DNA of 58,491 nt from CAYQUL01 sp964568925 (GTDB taxonomy: Bacteria > Patescibacteriota > Microgenomatia > UBA8517), in NCBI GenBank assembly GCA_964568925.1, contig CAZMSJ010000005.1:1-58491 (forward strand). Direction: 5' to 3'. Of the stretch, positions 40,009-48,977 are shown one piece after another (position 1 is the stretch's first letter; each line of letters opens with the position of its first letter). Under the pieces are notes generated by a model. That model did no database searches, was not told the origin of the DNA, and worked only from the letters and a program-made list of their open reading frames with translations. The position numbers and the translations under genes were made by a program.

Positions 40009-41522
40009 GCAAACCCAGGGAAAAAATCAGTCTTAATGTTTTTGTTTGGTACTCCAAGAGAAAGTAACATTTGATGAGTCGCCGTTACCATGCTATTTGT
40101 TCCTGAAATATAGAAGGTGCGTACTTGCCAATCTGGGACCTCACTTGTAATCATCTTCTCATCGATTCGTCCTACAAGGCCATTCCAATCTGATGGAATG
40201 TTTGTTGTATCGGTAAGGGTATAGCGAATACGTGAGCCAAAGAGTTGATGTGCCTTTGTAAATACATCGGAGTAGCTAATCTCATCCTTTTTCTTGTTTG
40301 AATAGAGAAGTACAAAATCACGTTTTTTGTTCGTATCAATCATATCCTGAATCATACTTCTAAATGGTGTTATTCCAATTCCTCCTGCGATAAAGACACT
40401 CTTTTCCGTTACGTCATCTGACAGGGTAAAGTCACCTGCTAATTGGGCAGCAACAATCTTAGTATTCTTGTCCATAGCAAGGAGTGCCTTCTTGTAACTA
40501 CTTGATGGCTCATAAAACTTAACACCAATACGGATGTCTTTCTCAGACGGACTTGAAGCCAAGGTAAAGTACCGTCGATTTCCTCGAGAATCAGTATTGT
40601 CGTGAGACAGTGTCCATTCCATATATTGCCCAGGTGCAAAACGAAACGGTCTATTAGACGTAAAAAGAAAATCATACGCATCTGAGGCAATCTGTATTTT
40701 TTCCTTTAAAGTCAAAATAAACTTTTCCTTCGGGCTAACTAAATAGGAGAAACAATTTCCAATCACTAATGCTATTTCAGGAGTCGTGTAGAAACCTGCC
40801 AAACGAATTTGAGGAGATGACAGAAAACCTACAATTGCACCGTACATAATCTGTAACCGTTTGGTAGGTGGTGTTGTTAATGGTTCAGTAAGCATTACAA
40901 AGCCTAAAAACAAGATTGGTGAATCAACAAAAGTACGTTGCAAAATGGAGAGAATATCAGTGCCCTTGGCCAAAGATAACGATCCAATTGTAAAGGTCGC
41001 TGCCACAATGAAACTTACAAAGAGATCAAAGCGTCGAATTTTTCTGATGACTAAGAGTCCACCGATTAAAACAAATGGAAACATAGGAAGTGTTGCAATC
41101 CACCAGGTTGCGGATTGATTAATTCCAACAGCGGTAAGGACAACGGCAATTGCAGCAGGATTAAAAAGATGCTTCTTCTTTATTGCCAAAATGAACTTTG
41201 ATGCAACAGATAGAAGCGCTACCCAACCGATAAAAACAAGATCATGGAATGACTGTGCTGGTGAAACAATCAGAGCCAGAATCAGGGCTGTAATATACAC
41301 AGATTCAACATTAATAATTGCATCGAAGCAAAAGGCAAAGATTTCATTTGAGATACGGCAGACGGCGAGAATAAACAACGTCGTCATGACAAGTTGAATT
41401 ATGGTAAAGGAAAAACCACCAGTTAATGAGACAACACCAGCAACAAGTAATAAAAGAACAAGATAATACACGAGTAACCGGTACATCGTGATGTTGTTTA
41501 AGTATGAGTCAATAAATTTCAT
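40005..41522 (-). CDS. NqrB/RnfD-like membrane protein fused to an FAD/NAD(P)H reductase
   Basis: 505 residues from the ATG at 41522 (ATGA overlap with apbE). N-terminal half: about eight membrane helices with KKHLFNPAAIAVVL and MLTEPLTTPPTKRL, which match NqrB/RnfD-type subunits, including the loop that carries a flavinylated Thr in that family. C-terminal half: an FNR module with PGQYMEWTL, RRYFTLASSP (FAD) and GGIGITPFRSMI (NAD(P)). Electrons would pass from NAD(P)H through FAD to the membrane flavins and on to the FMN-binding protein outside. This fusion fits flavinylated extracytoplasmic electron-transfer systems. Confidence 0.82.
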   Translation of the reverse strand: MKFIDSYLNNITMYRLLVYYLVLLLLVAGVVSLTGGFSFTIIQLVMTTLFILAVCRISNEIFAFCFDAIINVESVYITALILALIVSPAQSFHDLVFIGWVALLSVASKFILAIKKKHLFNPAAIAVVLTAVGINQSATWWIATLPMFPFVLIGGLLVIRKIRRFDLFVSFIVAATFTIGSLSLAKGTDILSILQRTFVDSPILFLGFVMLTEPLTTPPTKRLQIMYGAIVGFLSSPQIRLAGFYTTPEIALVIGNCFSYLVSPKEKFILTLKEKIQIASDAYDFLFTSNRPFRFAPGQYMEWTLSHDNTDSRGNRRYFTLASSPSEKDIRIGVKFYEPSSSYKKALLAMDKNTKIVAAQLAGDFTLSDDVTEKSVFIAGGIGITPFRSMIQDMIDTNKKRDFVLLYSNKKKDEISYSDVFTKAHQLFGSRIRYTLTDTTNIPSDWNGLVGRIDEKMITSEVPDWQVRTFYISGTNSMVTATHQMLLSLGVPNKNIKTDFFPGFA

Positions 41523-42262
41523 TCTGTTATGTATGTAGACCATCCACTGGTCTCTGTGGCTAATCCATCTCGGTCAATCATATATGCTTCAAACCCCTTT
41601 AATCTTTCAATAAAATTAACACCTTCCCTTTGCATCGCAAATGCAGCTGTCGCAAAGCGATCGGCATCAAAAATATTTGGTCCGACAACAGTGATACTTA
41701 CTACCTCATCAAGTTTTTGTGTTCTGTCTTTTGGGTTATAAATGTGTTGTCCTTGCTCATACGTACCAGATGTTGCTACACCACCTTTTGAAAGTGAAAT
41801 TACTTTTACGATCTCTTCATGTTTAAAGGGATTTCTGATTCCAATTTTCCAATTATTTCCAGTTTCATTTACTCCAGAGACTTCAATATCCCCTGCAATT
41901 TCAACACAGAAATTGGTAAATCCCTGTGACTCAAGTATTTTGGCTGCGTTATATATTGCCCAGCCTTTCACTATTCCAGAAGGATCGATCTTGCCATCTC
42001 TCGTGATATCAAAATACCCATCAGTTTGTGTTTTTGTTTCCTCACTTGCAGATAAAATGGCTTTCATATCACTACTGTAGTCATAGGGTAGAAGAGTGTG
42101 GGCGTTAATTGCTGACACTTCACTGTCAGCTTTATAGGGACTAAATGTCTGATCAACGTAATGAAGGTAGGTAAAAACTTTTTCAAAAACTTCTGGTGTA
42201 ATTGTCTTGTCAATCACTTCAACAACGACTGGCATACCCATGATTGTTCTGACTTGTTTCAT
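41519..42262 (-). CDS. apbE: FAD:protein FMN transferase
   Basis: 247 residues from the ATG at 42262 (MKQVRTIMGMPVVV...); the longer open frame enters the upstream gene. ApbE motifs are visible: TFSPYKADSEVSAIN, the Mg/FAD segment DPSGIVKGWAIYNA, VEIAGDIEVSG, and GGVATSGTYEQGQHI. It attaches FMN by a phosphoester bond to Ser or Thr in target proteins. There is no signal peptide, so the site of action is uncertain. The targets are likely the two neighbours. Confidence 0.92.
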   Translation of the reverse strand: MKQVRTIMGMPVVVEVIDKTITPEVFEKVFTYLHYVDQTFSPYKADSEVSAINAHTLLPYDYSSDMKAILSASEETKTQTDGYFDITRDGKIDPSGIVKGWAIYNAAKILESQGFTNFCVEIAGDIEVSGVNETGNNWKIGIRNPFKHEEIVKVISLSKGGVATSGTYEQGQHIYNPKDRTQKLDEVVSITVVGPNIFDADRFATAAFAMQREGVNFIERLKGFEAYMIDRDGLATETSGWSTYITE

Positions 42263-42263
42263 A

Positions 42264-42764
42264 TTAGTTTTTTGCCTGAGCAAGTGCACCAGAAAGAGAA
42301 GCTCTAAATCCTCTGGTGGTTTGTGAAGCACCGGAAATAGTATCCACGTTTGCAGATTGGGCAGTTATTGCCTCTTCCTTCAGTAGTGGCATCGCTTGTT
42401 GATTGATCAAAATAGATGTTCTTCTGTCCTGTGGATAATCAAGAAAAACAACATCAGTAATTTTTCCACCACTCACAACAACTTTTACCTGTACATTCCC
42501 GTAATAAGCATCAGAGGAGGGGCCGGTATATGTACCATCCTTAAAAAGGGCAGTAGTTGTCTTCACAACAGGCGAAGGAGTTGTACTTACTGGAATAGTC
42601 GTGATGCTTGGAGCAGCTGTAGCTTGTGAGATAGGAGACGAGGTTTGTTTTCCAACAACAGACACAAGTTCCGCATCATCATCTGAAAAGAATCCAAAAC
42701 GCTCATGTAATGAGTAGAATACAAATGCACCGATAACCAATACCGAAAGAATAACTTTTTTCAT
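42264..42764 (-). CDS. FMN-binding protein with flavinylation motif (NqrC/RnfG-like)
   Basis: 166 residues. One N-terminal membrane anchor (VILSVLVIGAFVFYSL), a Ser/Thr/Pro linker, then a single FMN_bind domain: FKDGTYTGPSSDAYYGNVQV, KITDVVFLDYPQD, and the acceptor motif SGASQTTRGF preceded by D-T-I, matching the D-x2-S-G-A-T-x-T consensus for covalent FMN. Located outside the membrane, it would receive electrons from the NqrB-like reductase. The stop is 1 nt from the apbE start codon. Confidence 0.92.
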   Translation of the reverse strand: MKKVILSVLVIGAFVFYSLHERFGFFSDDDAELVSVVGKQTSSPISQATAAPSITTIPVSTTPSPVVKTTTALFKDGTYTGPSSDAYYGNVQVKVVVSGGKITDVVFLDYPQDRRTSILINQQAMPLLKEEAITAQSANVDTISGASQTTRGFRASLSGALAQAKN

Positions 42765-42863
42765 ACAAGTAATAATAATACGTCCTCTTTATGAGAAACA
42801 TCTGAGAATTCTTGATCAAAACTTCTTAGCTATTCGTTTCTCTTATTATTAAGTATATAAGAA

Positions 42864-42886
42864 AAGGGCAGAATGATTCTGCCCTT
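42864..42886 (-). terminator. Terminator between the cupredoxin gene and the FMN-binding operon
   Basis: AAGGGCAGAA (42864-42873), TGA, TTCTGCCCTT (42877-42886): a perfect 10-bp stem, with a moderate T-run on the minus strand. It separates the cupredoxin transcript from the redox operon. Confidence 0.7.
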
Positions 42887-42909
42887 CCCCTATATATTTA
42901 ATCCTAATG

Positions 42910-43419
42910 TTAGTTAGTAACTTCAATTGTTCCAACTTGGCCATTCTTTCTGTGCTGACCAACTGAACAGTAATATTCAAACTTTCCAACCTTATCAGCT
43001 GTAAAGGTTACTGTGTTTTCTGTCCCAGACTTCACAATCGGAGAATGAACATTCAATTCATCGATGTTAAAGTCATGCATCATATCAACACTTTTTAATA
43101 CAATCTGTACTTTTTCACCTTTCTTTACTTTTATGGTATTTGGTTTGTAGTAGAAAGCTCCTGCTTCAACGGTGATCTGTTTTGCAGTCATATCAAGTGC
43201 GGCACTCCCTGTAGATGTGCCTGCAACTTCTGGTGCCTCTGACGTCTCTTCAGTCATATTAGCAACTGGCGTTGCCGTCTCTGATGCAGTCTTATTAGTG
43301 TTTCCTTTTGTTGCAAAAAAGATGATACCAACAACGAGAGCAAGGGCGACAACTCCTCCGAGCACCATAAACGGATTATTCTTTTCAACTACGACTTCTT
43401 CAATCTTGTTTTCTTCCAT
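42910..43419 (-). CDS. Membrane-anchored cupredoxin-like protein
   Basis: 169 residues. A single N-terminal helix (PFMVLGGVVALALVVGIIFF), a linker rich in Thr, Ala and Glu, then a cupredoxin domain: AGAFYYKPNTIKVKKGEKVQ, VDMMHDFNIDEL (His ligand), and FEYYCSVGQHRKNGQVGTI (Cys, His). The axial Met position downstream of the last His is Gln (RKNGQ), as in stellacyanin-like sites, so the copper could be redox-tuned or the axial ligand lost. Electron-transfer or copper-sensing role inferred; it neighbours a flavin electron-transfer operon. Confidence 0.85.
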   Translation of the reverse strand: MEENKIEEVVVEKNNPFMVLGGVVALALVVGIIFFATKGNTNKTASETATPVANMTEETSEAPEVAGTSTGSAALDMTAKQITVEAGAFYYKPNTIKVKKGEKVQIVLKSVDMMHDFNIDELNVHSPIVKSGTENTVTFTADKVGKFEYYCSVGQHRKNGQVGTIEVTN

Positions 43420-43495
43420 TCGTAATCACCCCCTTAACAAATAACAGTTCTCAATGTATCGTCCACTTCTCACTTAAGCAAGTGGAAAATGAGGG

Positions 43496-43957
43496 TTAGC
43501 GTCCCATTCCTTGCCCAGCAAACATTCTTGCGGAAGGATTGAGTTGTACATTTTGTGCAGTAACACTGCCATCAGAATTTGATGGTCCAAATACTGCTAC
43601 TTTTGCGCCAACTGAAAGGTCTGCCTTTGCACCATCAGAAGTCTTACTAACTGTTGTACTGTCAGACAAAATAACAATTTTTGAACTTCCATCGCTCGTT
43701 TTAACTGTCATTGATGTCCCATCATTTGCAGTTACTTCACCAGAAACACCACCAAATCCTTGTCTGTTTCCTCCCATCATTCCTTGGCCATTTCTCCCAC
43801 CAAGTTGATTTGCTCCTCGTGTGAAACCAATTGTACTTACTTTCATTTGTTGATATTTCATTCCACTAAAAAAAGCGGCTGCTGCAACAACAATTACAAT
43901 AACGGTAGTCATTAGTACTGGGTTCATATTTCGTTTCATTTCTGTTTTATCTTTCAT
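43496..43957 (-). CDS. DUF5666-type extracytoplasmic protein
   Basis: 153 residues. One membrane helix (TTVIVIVVAAAAFFSGM), a Gly/Gln/Met-rich linker (GGRNGQGMMGGNRQGFGG), then a small beta-barrel domain with SGEVTANDGTSMTVKTSDGS and AKVAVFGPSNSDGSVTAQNV, matching DUF5666. Met/Gly-rich loops may bind metals. GGAGGTG precedes the start. It sits in a block of efflux and copper-like genes. Confidence 0.78.
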   Translation of the reverse strand: MKDKTEMKRNMNPVLMTTVIVIVVAAAAFFSGMKYQQMKVSTIGFTRGANQLGGRNGQGMMGGNRQGFGGVSGEVTANDGTSMTVKTSDGSSKIVILSDSTTVSKTSDGAKADLSVGAKVAVFGPSNSDGSVTAQNVQLNPSARMFAGQGMGR

Positions 43958-44027
43958 ATAAAATGCACCTCCACTTCATTTCACTTGTAACTATAACTAC
44001 TAATACTGAGGAACAACTGAATGTTTC

Positions 44028-45251
44028 TTATTCATAGCGAAGAGCTTCAATTGGCTGCAGATTTGCAGCTCGTTGTGCAGGATACCAACCAAATAGTATT
44101 CCAATACCACCTGAGACGAGAAATGCGAGAAGAACTGAACCAGGTGAAACAACAAACAATGAACTGGTAGCTACTGAAATAATATATGAGGTTAAAATTC
44201 CTAAAAGGACTCCAATACCACCACCGGTGAAGGTCAGGATGATTGATTCAATCAAAAATTGTGCAGTAATAACATTCTTTTTTGCACCGAGTGCTTTCCT
44301 TAAACCAATCTCTCGAGTACGCTCTGTTACCGTAACGAGCATAATATTCATGATTCCTATTCCTCCAACCAACAACGAAATGGCAGCAACTCCTGACAAG
44401 AGTGTTGTAAATGTTCCCGTTGTTGCAGAAGCAGTATTTAAGATATCTTGTTGAGAAAATATTGAAAAATCTGCCTTTGTCGGGTCAGATATTTTGTGAC
44501 GTGAGAGGAGAAAGTAACCGACTTGATCTTGGGCTGCGGTCATTACCTCTGAACTTTTTGCTTCCAGGGCAATTGAGGTTACATTTGTTTTTCCAAACAA
44601 CTGTTTTTGAGCTGTTGAAAGCGGAACATAAATTACATCGTCTTGATTTAAAAATCCAGTTCCTCCTTTTGACACGGTGATACCAACAATCACAAACGAT
44701 TGACTCCCAATTCGAATTGTATTTCCAATCGGGTTTACCCCATCTCCAAACAAATTCGTTGCAACGGTGGGGCCTACAACCGCGACTTTACTCATGGAAT
44801 CATTATCACGATCAGTTATAAAGACTCCTTGAGCAATACTTACTTTGTGCACAGCAAGATACGCTTCGGTTGCACCAATAATTTGTGTGTTTGTATTGGC
44901 AGATCCCGTCGTGACTTGTAGACGTCCACTATATTCAGGAGAAACAGTCTTGATTGTTGTTATCTCGGAAGAAGTCTTAATGGCCTCTGCATCCTGCAGA
45001 GTTAATGTAGTACCACCACCTTGTGCACCACGCACTGGTCCAGCTTGGAGAGATCCAGGGCTCACGGTAATCAGGTTCGCACCAAGAGATTGTATTTGGT
45101 TTTGGACTGACTGTTGCGTTGCTTGTCCCAGTGAAACGAGTGCAATAACACTTCCGATTCCAATTACAATTCCAAGGGTGGCTAAACCAGTCCGTAATTT
45201 GTTTACTGTTAAAGTGTTGACGCTTTCTAAAATAAGTTCGTAAAAATCCAT
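44028..45251 (-). CDS. MacB/FtsX-type ABC transporter permease
   Basis: 407 residues from the ATG at 45251 (MDFYELILES). A first helix (TGLATLGIVIGIGSVIAL), a long extracytoplasmic MacB_PCD domain (about 45-280), then three helices (LLSGVAAISLLVGGIGIMNI, then VTERTREIGLRKALGA in the cytoplasmic loop), typical of MacB/LolCE permeases. Works with the ATPase and MFP genes upstream as a mechanotransmission efflux pump. Substrate unknown. Confidence 0.92.
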   Translation of the reverse strand: MDFYELILESVNTLTVNKLRTGLATLGIVIGIGSVIALVSLGQATQQSVQNQIQSLGANLITVSPGSLQAGPVRGAQGGGTTLTLQDAEAIKTSSEITTIKTVSPEYSGRLQVTTGSANTNTQIIGATEAYLAVHKVSIAQGVFITDRDNDSMSKVAVVGPTVATNLFGDGVNPIGNTIRIGSQSFVIVGITVSKGGTGFLNQDDVIYVPLSTAQKQLFGKTNVTSIALEAKSSEVMTAAQDQVGYFLLSRHKISDPTKADFSIFSQQDILNTASATTGTFTTLLSGVAAISLLVGGIGIMNIMLVTVTERTREIGLRKALGAKKNVITAQFLIESIILTFTGGGIGVLLGILTSYIISVATSSLFVVSPGSVLLAFLVSGGIGILFGWYPAQRAANLQPIEALRYE

Positions 45252-45255
45252 AGAT

Positions 45256-45984
45256 TTATGTTGTTCGTGCAATGATTTGCTTGTGATCGTGTTTGTCTCC
45301 TGCCAGGTGCCCATCTTTAATGGTGATAATGCGTTTAGCGTGCATTGCAATATCAGGTTCATGGGTAATCATCACAATAGTGTGGCCTTCGCGGTTAAGC
45401 TTTTGAAAAATTGCCATGATCTCCTCTGCTTGGTTTGATGCAATATTTCCTGTTGGTTCATCTGCCAAAATAAGTGCAGGATTCATCACAAGTGCTCGTG
45501 CAATGGCAACACGTTGTTGCTGTCCTCCTGACAATTGGCTCGTTGTGTGTGTCAGTCGATCTCCGAGTCCTACCATGTGAAGATACTTTTCAGCAGTCTG
45601 TAATCGTTCATCTTTCTTAACCCCTGCATACACAAGTGGCAGCATTACATTTTTGGTTGCACTGGTGCGGGGAAGCAAGTTGAAGGCTTGAAAAACAAAC
45701 CCAATCTTTCGATTTCGAATATCTGCGAGTTCATCATCTGTTAACTTCTCAACATTCTCTTGATCCAAAATGTAGGTGCCACTCGTTGGTAAATCTAGAG
45801 CACCAATAATGTGCATCAGGGTAGATTTTCCTGATCCCGATGGTCCCATGATCGCAACAAATTCTCCACGGTTTATTACAAATGAAACGTCTGACAATGC
45901 AACTGTTTCAACATCTCCCGTTGTATACACTTTGCGAAGATTTGTTGCTTGAATAATTGGAGTTCCTGCTGTTCCTTTTTTCAT
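45256..45984 (-). CDS. ABC transporter ATP-binding protein (MacB/LolD type)
   Basis: 242 residues. Walker A GPSGSGKSTLMHI, Q-loop VFQAFNLLPR, signature LSGGQQQRVAIARAL and Walker B LILADEPTGNI are all intact. The family powers lipoprotein, antibiotic or peptide efflux permeases. Spacing of 4 nt to the permease and 2 nt to the membrane fusion protein gives a three-gene operon. Confidence 0.97.
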   Translation of the reverse strand: MKKGTAGTPIIQATNLRKVYTTGDVETVALSDVSFVINRGEFVAIMGPSGSGKSTLMHIIGALDLPTSGTYILDQENVEKLTDDELADIRNRKIGFVFQAFNLLPRTSATKNVMLPLVYAGVKKDERLQTAEKYLHMVGLGDRLTHTTSQLSGGQQQRVAIARALVMNPALILADEPTGNIASNQAEEIMAIFQKLNREGHTIVMITHEPDIAMHAKRIITIKDGHLAGDKHDHKQIIARTT

Positions 45985-45986
45985 GA

Positions 45987-47264
45987 TTATCTGGTTACGG
46001 CACGAGTGGTTGTTCCACTCCCCCCGAATCCTCCACGGGCTCCGCCCAAAGAACTAAATACAGAAGTTGATGAAGAGGTGCTTGTGGTACCAGTGGTTGT
46101 TGTACTTGTCACAATGGTGTCTCCTTCAGACAAACCTGAAAGAATTGAAGTCTGGGTGTCATTACTTGATCCAGTTTCAACAGTAACTACTTTTGTTTCA
46201 CCATTACTTACAACCTTTACCGTTTGCTCTCCGTTTGTCTTTGTAATAGCACTTGAAGGGATTACGAGCACATTGTCACTGACACTCGTAATTATCTTTG
46301 CGGTAGCTGCCATGTTTGGATATATCTTTGCATCTCCTGTTTCAAAGGCTATTGTGGCAGGGTATGTCGTTACACTAGAACTAACTGATCCAGAAGTATC
46401 AACAACGACTACTTTACCCACAAATGTTTTTCCAGAAAGAGCATCTACGCTTACAGTTACTTTTTGCCCTGGAGCAACTTTCACTGCATCAACTTCTGAC
46501 AAGTTAACTGACAAATATGCTTGTCCAGATTTTGTAGTAATGGTACCAACCTTCTGAGTTGTAGAAGCATTTGAATTGGTACTCGTGCTTGTTGTTGCTT
46601 GTATCGAAAGACCTTCAGCAATGATTAAGTTTGTAATGACTCCTGAAGCAGGAGCAGTGATTGTACTTGAGTAATTTTGATAGGAAAGATATGCACTGCT
46701 TACTCCAATTTCAGCCTGCTTAATAACACTGGCCTGATTGTTGTAATCAGCTTCAGCTTTTAACCAATTGGCATGCTCTTGTATATATGTTGGGTCGTCT
46801 TCTGCTAAATCTCGTGCAACTGCATCGTTAATAAACTTTTGATTTACTGAAAAGGCTGCAGATTGAAGTGAATAGAGACTATTTTTAGCGCTAGCTAACT
46901 GATTCTTTGCGGACAAGTAACTTGCGTATGCTGAAGCTTGGTTTTGTTGTGCAGTTCGGTCAAGGGTAAGTGTGGCAATTGTCTGTCCTGCTTTAACAGT
47001 ATCTCCAATTTTCACAAATAGCTTGTTAACTGTTCCAGCAGCTCCCGTTGTAAGTGAAACACTGTTACCGGCAGTAATCGTCCCTGATGCTGACACGGAG
47101 GTAACAAGAGTTCCTTTTTCTACAGTACCAGTCACCGTTTGAACAACGGCAGTTGTAGTACTTCTCGAAAGGAGAAAAATAATAACAGCAACAAGCACGA
47201 CAAAAAAGGCAATCCGTTTCTTGCCACCAAACAAAAATTTGAGAATAGGTAGTATGTATTTCAT
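45987..47264 (-). CDS. Membrane fusion protein (MacA/HlyD type)
   Basis: 425 residues. N-terminal anchor (KRIAFFVVLVAVIIFLLS), then a lipoyl-like half (GTVNKLFVKIGDTVKAGQTI), a helical hairpin (about 115-190), a second lipoyl half and barrel domains (SSTITAPASGVITNL, AVKVAPGQKVTVSV), and a low-complexity Thr/Ser/Gly tail ending GGARGGFGGSGTTTRA. No outer membrane is expected in this organism, so it would act in a wall-spanning assembly. First gene of the transporter operon. Confidence 0.9.
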   Translation of the reverse strand: MKYILPILKFLFGGKKRIAFFVVLVAVIIFLLSRSTTTAVVQTVTGTVEKGTLVTSVSASGTITAGNSVSLTTGAAGTVNKLFVKIGDTVKAGQTIATLTLDRTAQQNQASAYASYLSAKNQLASAKNSLYSLQSAAFSVNQKFINDAVARDLAEDDPTYIQEHANWLKAEADYNNQASVIKQAEIGVSSAYLSYQNYSSTITAPASGVITNLIIAEGLSIQATTSTSTNSNASTTQKVGTITTKSGQAYLSVNLSEVDAVKVAPGQKVTVSVDALSGKTFVGKVVVVDTSGSVSSSVTTYPATIAFETGDAKIYPNMAATAKIITSVSDNVLVIPSSAITKTNGEQTVKVVSNGETKVVTVETGSSNDTQTSILSGLSEGDTIVTSTTTTGTTSTSSSTSVFSSLGGARGGFGGSGTTTRAVTR

Positions 47265-47330
47265 AGTTGTTTACTATATCTAGTCGTATTGTATGACTCG
47301 TTTCTGAGAGAATGCTTAGAAGCCGTAACC

Positions 47331-47360
47331 AAAAAGAAATGCCGCATATAGCGGCATTTC
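47331..47360 (-). terminator. Terminator after the DUF2680-like gene
   Basis: GAAATGCCGC (47336-47345), 5-nt loop, GCGGCATTTC (47351-47360), perfect 10 bp, with a T-run on the minus strand (A-run 47331-47335). It separates the small gene from the MacA-like gene. Confidence 0.85.
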
Positions 47361-47381
47361 AATGAGGAATGAGAAAAAAGA

Positions 47382-47855
47382 TTAGTTTGCGAGTTTCGCT
47401 CTATGTCCTCTTCCCATACTGTGTCCGAATCCGAAAAGACCAAACTGCTTCAAGTTGATATTGTTATCAACTAACCACTTCTCGAGATCTGCAAACGCTT
47501 CTTTCACCTTCACCTTTCGTTCTGCATCAGGAAGATCTTTTGCTGCATTGATCTTTCCTTGAACTTCATCGTGTTTGGCAATGATCGCTTGTCTCTGGGC
47601 TTCAGTTATCTTTCCGTCGGTAACTGCCTGAGTAAGCTTTGCTTCCCACTTTGATCTCATTGTCGTCATGTGTTGCGTACGAACATCTTTCACAACTGCT
47701 GCAACATCCGCTTCTTTTAAATTAAATCGCTGTGCGATACTTGTTACCAAATTACTGTACACAGGATCTTGAGCTGACACGGGAACCGCACTAAAGGCAA
47801 TCGCTCCGAGTATTGCAATTAACGCCATTGTTGGAATTATTACTTTTCTTTTCAA
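47382..47855 (-). CDS. Secreted helical protein (DUF2680/Spy-like)
   Basis: 157 residues with a signal peptide (TMALIAILGAIAFSAVPVSA). The mature part is helical, with QRFNLKEADVAAVVKDVRTQ and KLTQAVTDGKITEAQRQAI, the repeating L-x-x-x-V-x-D-G-x-I-T-x-x-Q pattern of DUF2680 and a Spy/CpxP-like periplasmic stress chaperone feel. It ends with a His/Gly-rich tail (GFGHSMGRGHRAK). It follows a two-component system on the same strand and is a plausible regulated target. Confidence 0.72.
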   Translation of the reverse strand: MKRKVIIPTMALIAILGAIAFSAVPVSAQDPVYSNLVTSIAQRFNLKEADVAAVVKDVRTQHMTTMRSKWEAKLTQAVTDGKITEAQRQAIIAKHDEVQGKINAAKDLPDAERKVKVKEAFADLEKWLVDNNINLKQFGLFGFGHSMGRGHRAKLAN

Positions 47856-47924
47856 AAATAATCACCTCTTTTCTTGATACTTTATCCTAACAAGGAAAGC
47901 TTAGAAGAAGCTGATTTTTTTTCT

Positions 47925-48968
47925 TTATTTATGAAGTGAAACAATAAAGGTTGTACCTTTTCCAACCTCACTTTGAACGTCGATTTTTCCCCCATGCATT
48001 TCAACAACTGATTTTGCAATTGAGAGACCTAGACCATACCCATCTATTTTTTGCTTTGCACGAGATGTATCAGCTCGATAAAAGCGATTAAAGATATAAG
48101 GTATATCACTTGCCTTTATTCCAATTCCTTGGTCACGTACTTCAAGAATCGCATTGTACTTATTTTGCTTTAAGTGAACGGAGACAGCGCCTTCGGTCAA
48201 ACTATATTTAATTGCATTGTCGAGAAGGATTGAAACTAACTCCTCAACACTTGTTTCGTTTGCAAAAACTTCAACATTCTGTAGATCTGTTGTTATCACG
48301 ACCTTTTTATTGTCAGCAATTGGCGTTAGTTTTGTGACAACACGACTGACTACTTTATTTAAGTTAATTTTTCTCTTTGGTAGTTCTTGCTCTCCTGTCT
48401 CATATCGATTGAGTGAAAGAAGATAGTTTGAAAGAGATTGCATCTTATCGATTTCTTCAAGATTAGAGTGAAGTAACTTTTTTGATTCAGAGAGCGTCAT
48501 TTTTTGGTCACGAAGAGCAACTTCAATTTCAGTCTTCATCGCAGTAAGTGGAGTACGTAGTTCATGGGAAGCGTCTCCAATGAAACGTCGTTGATCCACA
48601 ACCATTTCTTCAATAGGTCGAAGTGTCTTTCCTGCTAAAAAGTAGCCAGCAAGTGAGCTTCCAAAAAGAATTACAGCGTTAACTAATCCCAATTGCAAAA
48701 TAATGCGCAACCTGATTTCTTGAAAGAGATTTTCGTCATCTTCCATAATTTGTGTTGCAGTCTGAGTAGGTTCTGCGTCACGACGCAAAACTACCCAATC
48801 AGGTGTTGCGTTAAAGACTGCAGAATTACGTAGTGCATGTAACCTGAAACCACGGCCAACCTCTGAAATAACGTTTTGATAGACAAAAGCACTAAAGGAA
48901 AGACTCACGACCATAATGATGGCTACGTACCATGATGTTAGTTTGAGTCGTGCTGAATGGAAGATCAT
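47925..48968 (-). CDS. Sensor histidine kinase
   Basis: 347 residues. Two membrane helices (about 12-32 and 95-115) enclose a short extracytoplasmic loop, then HisKA with the phospho-acceptor in GDASHELRTPLTAMK, and HATPase_c with LVSILLDNAIKY (N box), VRDQGIGIKASDIP (G1) and GYGLGLSIAKSVV (G2). It would sense an envelope signal through the short loop and phosphorylate the adjacent response regulator, 9 nt upstream. Confidence 0.95.
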   Translation of the reverse strand: MIFHSARLKLTSWYVAIIMVVSLSFSAFVYQNVISEVGRGFRLHALRNSAVFNATPDWVVLRRDAEPTQTATQIMEDDENLFQEIRLRIILQLGLVNAVILFGSSLAGYFLAGKTLRPIEEMVVDQRRFIGDASHELRTPLTAMKTEIEVALRDQKMTLSESKKLLHSNLEEIDKMQSLSNYLLSLNRYETGEQELPKRKINLNKVVSRVVTKLTPIADNKKVVITTDLQNVEVFANETSVEELVSILLDNAIKYSLTEGAVSVHLKQNKYNAILEVRDQGIGIKASDIPYIFNRFYRADTSRAKQKIDGYGLGLSIAKSVVEMHGGKIDVQSEVGKGTTFIVSLHK

Positions 48969-48977
48969 AGGAGTAGT

